Shown piece by piece: positions 23,907 through 32,800 of a stretch of 50,537 nucleotides of DNA. The notes beneath the pieces are model-generated. The model was given only the letters and a program-made list of their open reading frames with translations, searched no databases and was not told where the DNA came from. The stretch spans positions 1-50,537 of the forward strand of contig CAITZM010000152.1 of NCBI GenBank assembly GCA_903896925.1. Reading direction: 5' to 3'. Position numbers and translations under genes: made by a program. Source of the stretch: an uncultured Lentisphaerota bacterium (GTDB lineage: Bacteria; Verrucomicrobiota; Kiritimatiellia; CAIQIC01). Each line of letters begins with the position of its first letter. Position 1 is the stretch's first letter.

Positions 23907-24338
23907 CTACACATTTCTGCGCCAGCGGGGAATGTCAGCCAGCGTCAACAGGTCGTCGGTTGGCACATGGACCGGTGGCTTAAGAGCATCCGCTCCAAGC
24001 TGCGCAGGGGCTGTGGCAGGATTATCAAAGATGGCGAGCCAGATGTCCGACGAGACGCGGAAGTTGGAAATCCGCAAACCTTCCGGCGTGATTTCCAGCG
24101 TCAACGTTTTCCTCCCTTTGAAGCTGCGCATCAGCGGTAGAAATTTATAGGCGCGAATGAAAGCCACACCCTTCTTCGTGATGATGGCCGCACATGCCGC
24201 CCCGGCCCGGTCGGTGCTGAGCTTGAGCTGCATATTGTGCGCTTCGAGGCGCAGCACCTCGTTATCGGTGGCGGCAGGACTGCCCACTACTTGCTTGAGC
24301 AATTTGACGAAAACCGCGCGATGGACCGTGAAGATCAT
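23907..24338 (-). CDS. Small protein resembling one sliding-clamp (DnaN-like) domain
   Basis: 143 residues, the last gene of the putative defence operon, 36 bases after the Zn-binding gene. The order of elements looks like one domain of a DNA polymerase III beta clamp: F-V-K-L-L-K-Q-V-V helix, V-L-R-L-E-A-H-N-M-Q-L-K-L-S-T-D strand pair, K-K-G-V-A-F-I-R-A-Y-K-F-L-P-L-M helix, and L-T-L-E-I-T-P-E-G-L-R-I. A true clamp has three such domains; this has one plus a short Pro-rich tail. The resemblance is by eye, not a search. It might form oligomeric rings or act as a clamp decoy; both are guesses. Confidence 0.5.
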   Translation of the reverse strand: MIFTVHRAVFVKLLKQVVGSPAATDNEVLRLEAHNMQLKLSTDRAGAACAAIITKKGVAFIRAYKFLPLMRSFKGRKTLTLEITPEGLRISNFRVSSDIWLAIFDNPATAPAQLGADALKPPVHVPTDDLLTLADIPRWRRNV

Positions 24339-24374
24339 GGCAGCGTCACAGCTTTGGCCGTGGACGGGATGTAT

Positions 24375-25262
24375 TCATGATTTGTCGGGCGGGCAAAAGC
24401 CAGCCACCATGCGCCAGCTGCCGTCGGGTTGGCGGGCATAGAGCTGACCTTTGCCCCAGCCAATATCCACGCCCTCGCCCTCAAAGCATTGGGCGCACAT
24501 ATTTGCCCACATCACTTGGCTGCGTAAACTGCCATCCACAAACAAGCCGCGCTCATTCAAAAGACAGCCGCAGCAGTCACAGGTTTCGATATTGTACGCA
24601 TATTGTGCCTCATGTTGGCTGACCTCGACGGCGTTGACGCGAGCCGCCAACCGCTGCTCGGCATCGTCGAGTGGCGTCACCAGCCACGGGATCGCCTTGC
24701 CGGTATCCACAACATCTGCTGCAACGGACTCATCGCCCTCGGTTTTCTCATCAGTGTCCTCTTCGAGCAGGGGATTGTCCGGGTCGTTGACTGCGACACC
24801 ATACGTGCGAGCTGCGAAGTCTATCGCCGCAATGGCGGCCGGGAACGCTTTGACATCAGGCACAATCTGTAGTCTGTCGCGGTAGTCGCGGAAGTCAGCG
24901 GCAAACCCTGGGGTGATATCCCAACGCATGGTTGCGAAGGAGTCGCCACCCGTGCTAGGCCGGTAGAAGTGACCGCCACTGCTGATGGAAAGGCATGTCT
25001 CCGACACCGCCACTTCCCACCAGTGCCAGGTCTCGACCTCGCCGAACTTGTTCCGGGGGCCGCTGACGGTGAGGGAGGTTTCCAAGCCGGATGTGACACG
25101 CGGAAGGCGGGCAAACACGTGCTGCAGCTTTGCCACGCTGGCGAGTTGCGCGGGCCGCAGGATTTTTGCCGCCGTCAACTTGTCGAGGAGCAATCCGGCC
25201 GCCTTCAACAAGGCTCGGTCGCGACCGTCGAGTTCATATCGGTCTGATTCGGCAGCATCCAT
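24375..25262 (-). CDS. Zn-finger-containing hypothetical protein of the defence operon
   Basis: 295 residues. ATG 25262 is preceded by AAGGAG at seven bases. The N-terminal 200 residues are unrecognised, with W-H-W-W-E-V-A and an acidic linker (E-E-D-T-D-E-K-T-E-G-D-E). The C-terminus has C-D-C-C (228-231) and C-A-Q-C (256-259), a likely zinc site, followed by G-K-G-Q-L-Y-A-R-Q-P-D-G-S-W, which resembles a small beta hairpin. It sits between a Zn-ribbon gene and the clamp-like gene in the same operon, so a role in substrate recognition by the methyltransferase complex is possible. Confidence 0.6.
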   Translation of the reverse strand: MDAAESDRYELDGRDRALLKAAGLLLDKLTAAKILRPAQLASVAKLQHVFARLPRVTSGLETSLTVSGPRNKFGEVETWHWWEVAVSETCLSISSGGHFYRPSTGGDSFATMRWDITPGFAADFRDYRDRLQIVPDVKAFPAAIAAIDFAARTYGVAVNDPDNPLLEEDTDEKTEGDESVAADVVDTGKAIPWLVTPLDDAEQRLAARVNAVEVSQHEAQYAYNIETCDCCGCLLNERGLFVDGSLRSQVMWANMCAQCFEGEGVDIGWGKGQLYARQPDGSWRMVAGFCPPDKS

Positions 25263-25308
25263 GCGCAGGCTCCTTGGGCGTGAAGGTGTTGGGCGAAATC
25301 TTTCGCGG

Positions 25309-25584
25309 TCACTTTCCGAAAAGGTCCATTTGCACCCTGTTCTCCCGCGCAATATAGCGGGAGCCTTTGGTTCGTTTTTCCAGGCAGGTGGGACAAAGAC
25401 CTGTCTCCTCGCCGCCGGAGAGCACGACTTTACTCTCGGTTTCTGCGAGGGGGAGCCAGGTTCGATTGTGATGGAAGAAGACCTTGTCGATCCCGGGGAG
25501 ACGGAAAGTTTCGAAGAAACCGATCTTGCCGCACCCCGAACAAACGAGGCTCGGCTTCGGAAGCTCGGGGCGGACGATGTTCAC
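25309..25584 (-). CDS. Small zinc-ribbon protein coupled to the methyltransferase
   Basis: 91 residues from GTG 25584, which overlaps the methyltransferase stop (GTGA). C-S-G-C (15-18) and C-P-T-C (64-67) give a four-Cys zinc ribbon with a 45-residue insertion. The C-terminal E-N-R-V-Q-M-D-L-F-G-K contains a Q-x-D-L-F stretch that resembles clamp-binding peptides (QxxLF type). That is intriguing beside a clamp-like gene, but unproven. Longer in-frame starts would lie inside the methyltransferase gene and give Arg/Pro-rich shadow sequence. Confidence 0.7.
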   Translation of the reverse strand: MNIVRPELPKPSLVCSGCGKIGFFETFRLPGIDKVFFHHNRTWLPLAETESKVVLSGGEETGLCPTCLEKRTKGSRYIARENRVQMDLFGK

Positions 25585-28500
25585 GGTTTCTCTTTCTGGA
25601 ATGCTCCCGGCCAGCCACCGTGCTTTTCGATCACCTGGTCGATCTCGGACATCAGGCGGATGGTTTCTGATAGGGCGACGACGATGCGGTGGTAGTGGTC
25701 GAGGTCGTCTTTCGTGAGCGTCCGGCCTTTGCGGTCCTTGAGCCATTTCTCGCAGACCTGGTAGCCGCCGATGTGGAAGTTCCAGACGGGTTCTGGTACG
25801 CCCCGGAAGCCTTCGGTCTGGGCCTTGTCGACCCAGACGGTCTCGTCGGCATAGGAAACCTTCACAACCTCCGGGTTCTTGCCGCCGATGAATTCGGTCA
25901 ATTGCTGGTGGGGCGAAACCTCCGACTGAGCCGTTTTGTTTGTTTTTCGGCTCGGCGTGATGCCTCGCCCTACCAATTCGAATTCCATCAAATGCAGGGC
26001 GACGAGTTCGCCACCGAGCTTCGCCAAGGCGCGGAACAGGTCGAGGCTGGAGGTCAACGGCAGGCGCGGGAAATCGACCTTCAGAAACTCGGCATAGCGA
26101 CGCCTGTAACCGTTACTATGAAGAACGGCGTATACATAATGGAGAATATGTTCGGGCGTAAGACCGTGCGGCAATCCATCGTTTCGATCTCTCGATAGAG
26201 ATAGCGCCTTTGAGAGGCGCTCCAGAAAGGGTTGGCTGAGATTGTGTCGCCTGTGGGCCGCAAACCCAAGATCGGATGTTTCATCATTCCAATACAATGG
26301 GAAAATTGTATTACCACCACGATAGAAAAGATTTTGATCCTCAGGATGCCTTGTTGCGAAGACGATGTTCCACGCTCCGGGTATGGCTTGCCCTTGGCGA
26401 CCAACGCAGATGCCGACATTTGGCTTTATGAATTGAGCCATAATCTTCGTACGCGGATTCGACACGATGGCGCGATGGATAACTGTGAACCGTGTATCAA
26501 AGGGACGATAAACGCATGGGCAAAGATATTTCTGCCAATCAATGGCGCTTAATTCTCTGCGTGCCAAATCGAAGGACCACTGCTCCGTAGCGCACATCAC
26601 AAACCTGGATCGCAGGCTAGCTTCAGTGGTCGCCGAGTCTAGAAGAAAATGCACATTCTTCCGTAATTCATCCTTCGTGAACCCGATGGCGAACTCATCT
26701 TGTTGAGTCTTAAACCCGCTGCCATACCAAGTTGTTTTATCCTTTTGATATTGACCAGTGCCAAACATTTCAGGGAGAGAAATCCCTGTTTCATACTCTG
26801 TTGCCAAGCCGGACTCTATACTGAGAAAAGAGTATTGAGGTGGTGAGGCTTGGAACGAGACCTGTTCGGCATTGATTAGGCTGTGCGTTGCAAGCCAATC
26901 ATATTTAGCATGCCGTTCACCGAGCAGGTCTGTTCTCCTCCGAATCGCCGTTGGCTGCGGAGCAGATACATATATAGAAATGCAAACACCCGCGAGAATG
27001 TCGAAAACATTCTCGTCAGTGGTGCCGTCAGGTGCAGTTTCCTTGAGTCGGCCATTGCCGTGGAGGTCAATGATCTGTATCAAATTGAAGGCACCGGCTA
27101 GGCTTCCTCGCATATCTCGAAATGTAGTAGCTGACTGGAAATTATTATTGGTGATGAAGCCGACGATGCCAGAGAAGGATTTCTCAATACAAAGCTGAGC
27201 AAGACGGGTGAATTTTACATAATCGTCGGACAAAGCTTGGATTTGTGTTTCTGCATCTCGAACGGTTGTCTTGTAATCCTCGATCAATTGCATGGCCCAC
27301 TGTTCACGGTTTTGGGAACTGCTGCTGTATGGTGGATTGCCGATGACGACGGTAAAGCGCTTATACCATTTGACCTCGTTCACCTCTTTGGCTTCGTGGG
27401 CGAGCGCCTCGAAGCTGATGTGCGGAAGCTGGGCGACCTTTGGTTCGAGAGAGTTAGTCAAGTAGATGCGGGCGCGTTCTTCGGAGACGAAGCGATAGCC
27501 GGTCTCGGAGAGTTTGAGACCGATCTTCATGTGGGCGATGGCATAGGGTGCCATCATGAGTTCGTAGCCGTAAAGGCGCGGGAGCAGGTTCTTGGGCACG
27601 TACTCGTTCCAAAGCTTGGAAATTCCGCCGGCTGATTTCCCAAGCTTGGACCATTTGGCGGTCATGGTTTGGTGGATGACCTGAATCGTTTCCACGAGGA
27701 AGGTGCCGGTACCGGTGGCGGGGTCCAGGATAGCGACGAACGGCTCATCGGGGCTGATGGTGCGCGTCTCTTTCGGTTCATCAGTCAGCAACGGCAGCTT
27801 GAGTTCCGGCTTGCGCTTGAGCATCTCGCCCCATGTCACCGTGCTGGCAAGGCCGTCTTCCAGCCCGAACTCGGTTTGCAGAAGTTCGTGAACGCTGCGG
27901 ACGATGTAGGAGACGACGGGCTGCGGGGTGTAGAAGACGCCACGTTGAACCTTGCGTTGTTTGTCGTATTCGGTCAGGAAGTGTTCGTAGAAATGGATGA
28001 CCGGGTCTTCTTGACGGGTGCGGTTGCCAAAGTCACGGAGGACCGCCTCCATGTGGGTATCCGAGCTGCGGAGCAATTCCTCCACGTCTGCCACCCCGAG
28101 TTCATCGAAATCGAGCTTGCCCTTGCGGGTCTTGATGCCGAGGAAGATGCCGAGCATCTCCCGGAGGAATGGACTGGTGATGATCAGGTCGGGCACATCC
28201 TCGCGCACGATGGCGGTGCCCAGGCCGGGGAAGGTGCGGCGTACGGCTACGGAGAACAGGCCGTAGGTCACGGTCTGCGCGAGCATGTCGGCGAAGTCTT
28301 CGTCGGTCAGGTCGTGGATCAGTCCCTGCTGGAACGCGCGCTGGAGTTTGCGGATCTGGCCGAAGCCATCCTCGTAGCGCAAGATGGACCGGACGCGGCC
28401 GCGGATACGCTTGGCGAGACCGGCGAGGGCGAGCGCCAGTTCCTGGGAGGTCTTGATCACTTCGCGATGGCGCAGGGTGAAGGCGGCGCACCAAGTCTTG

Positions 28501-29060
28501 CGCCAGAGGTTGGCATCACTCGCAAACTCATTGCGCCAGTGGAGTTTGTCTTCCAACGTCTGGAGGATGTAGTCGTATTTCAGCGGCGTGTCGTCGTCGT
28601 CCCAGCCGAGGACGCGCAGTTCGGCGAGGTTGCCGTGGTCTTCGTTCTCGATGAAGTGGGCCAGGGTGATGGCGCGGTCGGTGTCCTCGCCGTAGGCGGA
28701 GATGAAGAGGAGGTCATCGGCCTGCCACGCCTTGCGCTCGGCCGCGTTGGCGGCGACGCGCTGCTTGAGCACCAGCGCGCGCAGGATCCGGCGCATGATC
28801 ACGACCGGCAGGCGCTTTTTCTCGAAGTTGACCCAGAAGATGCCCCACGGCTGCTGGCCGGTCAGCGGGCGTAGCTGTTTGATCTCCTTGATCTTGACGG
28901 CGGTCGCGGCGTCGAGCCCGAGTTCGCCCGGCTGATAGTCAAAAGTCAGGTCCTCGACATCCTCGTTTTCGATGGGCCAATCCAGCTCGTTGCGCAGATA
29001 GACGAGCAGCTGCGGAAGTGTCTTGATGGCGCGCAAGCGTTCGGGGTCGATAGCGGGCAT
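25581..29060 (-). CDS. Large N6-adenine DNA methyltransferase (Eco57I/type ISP-like)
   Basis: 1159 residues. ATG 29060 has GAGGAG upstream. An N-terminal region of about 350 residues precedes a methyltransferase core: G-V-F-Y-T-P-Q-P-V-V-S-Y-I, AdoMet-binding D-P-A-T-G-T-G-T-F near 446, and catalytic N-P-P-Y-S near 575. A long target-recognition region and a C-terminal domain follow. The core conserved around Y-V-P-K-N-L-L-P-R-L-Y-G-Y-E-L-M-M-A-P-Y is typical of large N-6 methylases in restriction or DISARM-like loci. I see no PD-(D/E)xK nuclease motif at the N-terminus, so modification may be its only catalytic activity, with the PLD-helicase as the destructive partner. It is followed by a coupled zinc-ribbon gene. 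Confidence 0.85.
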   Translation of the reverse strand: MPAIDPERLRAIKTLPQLLVYLRNELDWPIENEDVEDLTFDYQPGELGLDAATAVKIKEIKQLRPLTGQQPWGIFWVNFEKKRLPVVIMRRILRALVLKQRVAANAAERKAWQADDLLFISAYGEDTDRAITLAHFIENEDHGNLAELRVLGWDDDDTPLKYDYILQTLEDKLHWRNEFASDANLWRKTWCAAFTLRHREVIKTSQELALALAGLAKRIRGRVRSILRYEDGFGQIRKLQRAFQQGLIHDLTDEDFADMLAQTVTYGLFSVAVRRTFPGLGTAIVREDVPDLIITSPFLREMLGIFLGIKTRKGKLDFDELGVADVEELLRSSDTHMEAVLRDFGNRTRQEDPVIHFYEHFLTEYDKQRKVQRGVFYTPQPVVSYIVRSVHELLQTEFGLEDGLASTVTWGEMLKRKPELKLPLLTDEPKETRTISPDEPFVAILDPATGTGTFLVETIQVIHQTMTAKWSKLGKSAGGISKLWNEYVPKNLLPRLYGYELMMAPYAIAHMKIGLKLSETGYRFVSEERARIYLTNSLEPKVAQLPHISFEALAHEAKEVNEVKWYKRFTVVIGNPPYSSSSQNREQWAMQLIEDYKTTVRDAETQIQALSDDYVKFTRLAQLCIEKSFSGIVGFITNNNFQSATTFRDMRGSLAGAFNLIQIIDLHGNGRLKETAPDGTTDENVFDILAGVCISIYVSAPQPTAIRRRTDLLGERHAKYDWLATHSLINAEQVSFQASPPQYSFLSIESGLATEYETGISLPEMFGTGQYQKDKTTWYGSGFKTQQDEFAIGFTKDELRKNVHFLLDSATTEASLRSRFVMCATEQWSFDLARRELSAIDWQKYLCPCVYRPFDTRFTVIHRAIVSNPRTKIMAQFIKPNVGICVGRQGQAIPGAWNIVFATRHPEDQNLFYRGGNTIFPLYWNDETSDLGFAAHRRHNLSQPFLERLSKALSLSRDRNDGLPHGLTPEHILHYVYAVLHSNGYRRRYAEFLKVDFPRLPLTSSLDLFRALAKLGGELVALHLMEFELVGRGITPSRKTNKTAQSEVSPHQQLTEFIGGKNPEVVKVSYADETVWVDKAQTEGFRGVPEPVWNFHIGGYQVCEKWLKDRKGRTLTKDDLDHYHRIVVALSETIRLMSEIDQVIEKHGGWPGAFQKEKP

Positions 29061-29071
29061 AAACTGACTCC

Positions 29072-29278
29072 TCAGCGGGGCTTGACGGTGTAGGTGGCGC
29101 GCTCTTCGCGCACGACGCGGAGCGCTTCCGCAGTCGACACGGAGACCGCCTTGCCTTTGCGCATCACCGCAACGGGGAAGCCCAGGCGCCGGTTTTCCTC
29201 CAGCACGCGGGCCACCGCCTTTTTCAAGGCGCGTTCGGCCTGGACCCCCGCGCGCGAGGGCGTGGACAATGTTTTCAT
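29072..29278 (-). CDS. Small partner of the zeta-like kinase (putative antitoxin)
   Basis: 68 residues. Its ATG overlaps the stop of the kinase gene (ATGA). The basic helical N-terminus (Q-A-E-R-A-L-K-K-A-V-A-R-V-L-E-E-N-R-R-L-G) is followed by V-A-V-M-R-K-G-K-A-V, a layout I associate with small genes next to zeta-type kinases. An antitoxin role is inferred from position and size only. Note that the partner follows the kinase, the reverse of classic epsilon-zeta order. It lies 11 bases before the methyltransferase gene. Confidence 0.6.
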   Translation of the reverse strand: MKTLSTPSRAGVQAERALKKAVARVLEENRRLGFPVAVMRKGKAVSVSTAEALRVVREERATYTVKPR

Positions 29279-29862
29279 GGTTGTGCTCCTGCCTGTTTGC
29301 GAAGCTTCGTAAACGTGACCGGGTGGTTAACCCGCTCCGTCATGCCGTCCCGTTCGTACACCAAAACCGGCGCCGCCGAAGAATTATCGAAAATCGCGCC
29401 ATAGTCGGCCAGCGGCAGATAGTGCGCAAACAGGTTGACCAGGCCCTTGCGATAACGCCGCCGCGCCACCGCGGTAGGGATGTCATGGCCCCCGCGTTTC
29501 ACACGTGCGGCAATCCGCCGCAACGTCAAGGCGACCGACGGCAGCCAGAGATAATACAGCCGGATGGACCAGCCGCGCTCCCGCAGCGTGCGCAGGAGGC
29601 GCACATAGGTCAACCCGGACAGCGTCGTTTCGAACGCAAAATCTTGGGCCGCGTCCACTTGCGCCTGGAGCTGGCGCAGAAACAGACGGCCGGCCTCCAT
29701 GGCTGCGGCCTCCACGTTCAGGGGCGACAACCCGCTGGCCAGCAGGTCGGCGTTGATAAAGTTGCGGCAACCGGCGCTATGCGGGAGAAATTCCATGGCA
29801 AAGGTGGTCTTGCCCGCGCCATTGGGGCCGGCAATGATGTAGCAGATGGGCTGGCGGGCCAT
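29275..29862 (-). CDS. Zeta-toxin-like P-loop kinase
   Basis: 195 residues from ATG 29862, one base after the helicase stop. A Walker A loop at 12-20 (G-P-N-G-A-G-K-T-T), F-I-N-A-D-L-L-A-S-G-L as the substrate-side Asp, and F-A-F-E-T-T-L-S-G as the Glu/Thr motif match zeta-type kinases, which phosphorylate UDP-N-acetylglucosamine or other small substrates. A basic arginine-rich segment (R-R-I-A-A-R-V-K-R-G-G-H-D-I-P) forms the lid. Its position inside a helicase-methyltransferase operon suggests an abortive or addiction arm of a defence system. Confidence 0.8.
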   Translation of the reverse strand: MARQPICYIIAGPNGAGKTTFAMEFLPHSAGCRNFINADLLASGLSPLNVEAAAMEAGRLFLRQLQAQVDAAQDFAFETTLSGLTYVRLLRTLRERGWSIRLYYLWLPSVALTLRRIAARVKRGGHDIPTAVARRRYRKGLVNLFAHYLPLADYGAIFDNSSAAPVLVYERDGMTERVNHPVTFTKLRKQAGAQP

Positions 29863-29863
29863 G

Positions 29864-32800
29864 TCAATTCAACTCCATCCAGCACTTCAACACGGGTTTG
29901 ACACCGATGGGCGCCTGGACCTGCCGCAGGTAACTGTTCTTGATGTGGCGCTCTATGACGGCGCGGATTTCGGAGAGCGTTTTCGCCTCGATGACCAGCT
30001 GCCGGGGCGTATCGGGCCGGGACCGGATGAGGTCGATGATCTCGCTCGGCTCATCGACGATCTTCTCATTGGCGAGGGCAAAGAGGTACCACTTGGTATG
30101 GCCGGCATCTTCGCTCCAAGCCAGGGCGTCTGCGGCCCCGGCCTCGCGGTCCTTGGCGGCGGGTGCGGGCAAGGCATAGCAGAAGAACACGGCGCGGGTG
30201 TCGGGACGCGGATGCTGCTTGCCGCTGAAAATGCGGAGCGGCATCGCCTTGAGTTGGCCCTCCAACTCAGGATGATCCTTGAGGAGTTGCTGAAACTCCA
30301 AATGCATTTCTTCCGTGGCGCTGGTCTCGCCTTCGTAGGCGTGGTTGAAATCCTTGAGCGCTTCGTAGTCGTCATCCGGGTGCAGGAGCTTCTTGCCCTC
30401 GATGCCGAAGACCTTGGAGATGCGGAGGGTTTTCTTGGAAACCTTGGCGTAGAGTTTGAGCAGATCGTCGAGTTCTTTCGGAGGCAGAAAGTTCCAGTAG
30501 GCCACGGTGCCGCGGATGGCTTTCTGGTCCGGGTGCGCGGCCAAAATGAGCGCCTCGATCTCGGGATTCAGGCGGCGGTCCACACGGCCGATGCGCTGCA
30601 TCAGGCGGACGGGATTCCAGTGTAGATCATAGTTGATGAGCCGCGTGGCGTCCTGCAGGTTCAAGCCTTCCGAGAGCACGTCGGTGGAGATCAGAATGCG
30701 GGTTTCCCCGTCCAGGCCCTCGAAGAGTTCGCCTTGCGGCGGGCGGTTGTAGTAAGGGGCGAAGCGGCGGATGACCTCGCTGCGGTTCCGCTTGGTGGCG
30801 CTATCGATCTCTTCCACAGCGGTAAAGCCGGCGGTTTCCAATTGCTTCCTCAGGTAGCGGGCGGTGGCCATGTATTCGGAGAAGATCAGGACCTTCTGCT
30901 TTTTGAGCACCGGGTCGGTCTGCAACAGTTTGATCAGGGACTTGAGCTTATCGTCGTGAGCGGGTTTGAACTGTTTGAGTTCCTTGAGGAAGGCGGAGAG
31001 TTGATCTAGGTCCAAGAAGGTCTCGTCCAGGATTTCATCGACCTTGTAATCGTCGCGAGAAAGTTCCTCGACCTTTTCCAGCAGTTCGGCGTCGATGATG
31101 TCTTCTTCTTCGTCCTCGTTCAGTTCTTCGCCGAGCAGCTCATGGCGGTCGCGGTGGACGTGGTCGAGCACATGTTCATGCTGGCCTTTCCAGCGTTCCA
31201 GACGTTTCTTCTCGGATGCGCTCTGGCTATGCTTGGTGACCCAGGCCAGCAACGTGACGAGCAGGGCGCCGCAGGAGAACTCGAAGGCACGGGCCGAGCT
31301 TTCAAAGCGTTTCAGGAACTGCGTGCGTATCAGTCCAACCAAGGCCTTTTGCCGCCCCGCCTGCCACTCCATGTCCATCTTGGGCATGGCCGAGCCGCTG
31401 TAGTAGGCCAAGGGGTAGTACACCGCGAGGGAGAAGAGGGGTTTATCGGGATGATCAAAAGCGCGCTCGACCATGTCCAAGAGTTGACCGTAGGTCTTTT
31501 TGAGTCCGTATTTCACCACGCCGGGCGATTTCGGATCGCGCACGGGGAAGGTGGCGCGGTTGCCGCCGTGCTGCTCCTGGCTGCGCTTCACGTAGGCCCG
31601 ACTGCGCTGGACCACGAGCGCGCGGAAAAGCTCATCGCTCCAGAGAATCGTTTCGGCTTCGACGAGATTGGTGGCGATATCGGTGTCCTCGACCGGCTGC
31701 TGGAGGCTGGCTTCCAGCGCTTTCTCCAGCTTGCGGAAGTGGCCCGGCAGGGAATGAATCCCGAGGGGCGCGTCTTTGAACTGGGCGGGATCGGGTCGCA
31801 GATACCCCTGCGCGTCTGGGTTGCGCGACGCAAACAACTCAATCATGTGCTGGAAATCGCGCAGCCGGTTGTTGACCGGGGTGGCGGTCAACATGAAGAG
31901 TTGTTTTACCCCTTGCGGGCCTCCGAGCAGGTCAAAAAGCCGCCAGTAATGGGTCAGCACTTCGCCCGGGTCGCCCCGCAGCCCCGGATTGCGGAAGTGA
32001 TGCGCCTCGTCGATGATGACAACGTCGGCCATTTCCTTGATGCGGTCGAGGCGATATTGAAAGTCGCCGGCGCGGAGCAGGTCGGTGTGGTTGAAGAGCA
32101 CCAGATTGCTGAAGTCGCCGCCGAGGTAGCGCAAATAGCGCCGGATATCCCGTTCCCACACGTCGGCGCGGGCGGACTTCGGCACGAACAGCGCCACGCG
32201 CTTGCGGTCATGAACGACCAGCCGTTCGATCAACATCAGACCGACGAAGGTCTTGCCCAAACCGACGCCGTCGCACAGAAACGCGCCGCCATGCTGCGCG
32301 GCAATCTTCATCAGGGCGTGGTAGCCCTCTTTCTGATAGTGGTCGAGGATGGGATACATCTTGGACTGCGCCTGTTCCCATTCGTTGACCGTCATCTCGT
32401 GGCCGCGGAAAAACTCCTGCAAGGCCTTGGCGTAGATTTCAAACGGCGTGAAAGCGCGGAGGTGCCGCTCGATGACGCGTAGGATTTCAAGGGAAACATC
32501 CTCGGCGTCGTTCCAGTGCTTTTCGTACCACGCTTGCAACGTCGCGACCGGAGCGCCGGTAATTTGGACGTTCAGTTCGATGTTTTCGGCCAAACCAGGG
32601 TAGGTGAAATTGGATGACCCGACCAAGGCTGACGAGCCAACCACTTCGAGCCGGGAGTGCGTGATATAGGCTTTGGCGTGAAATTTCTCCCGCCGATAGA
32701 CCCGGCACTCGATCTTGCCGGAACGGATGGCCGCCGCGATGGCAGGCACACCGACCAGGAAATCGTTTTTCTGCTTTTCGGTCTCCAGACTGGCGTCCAG

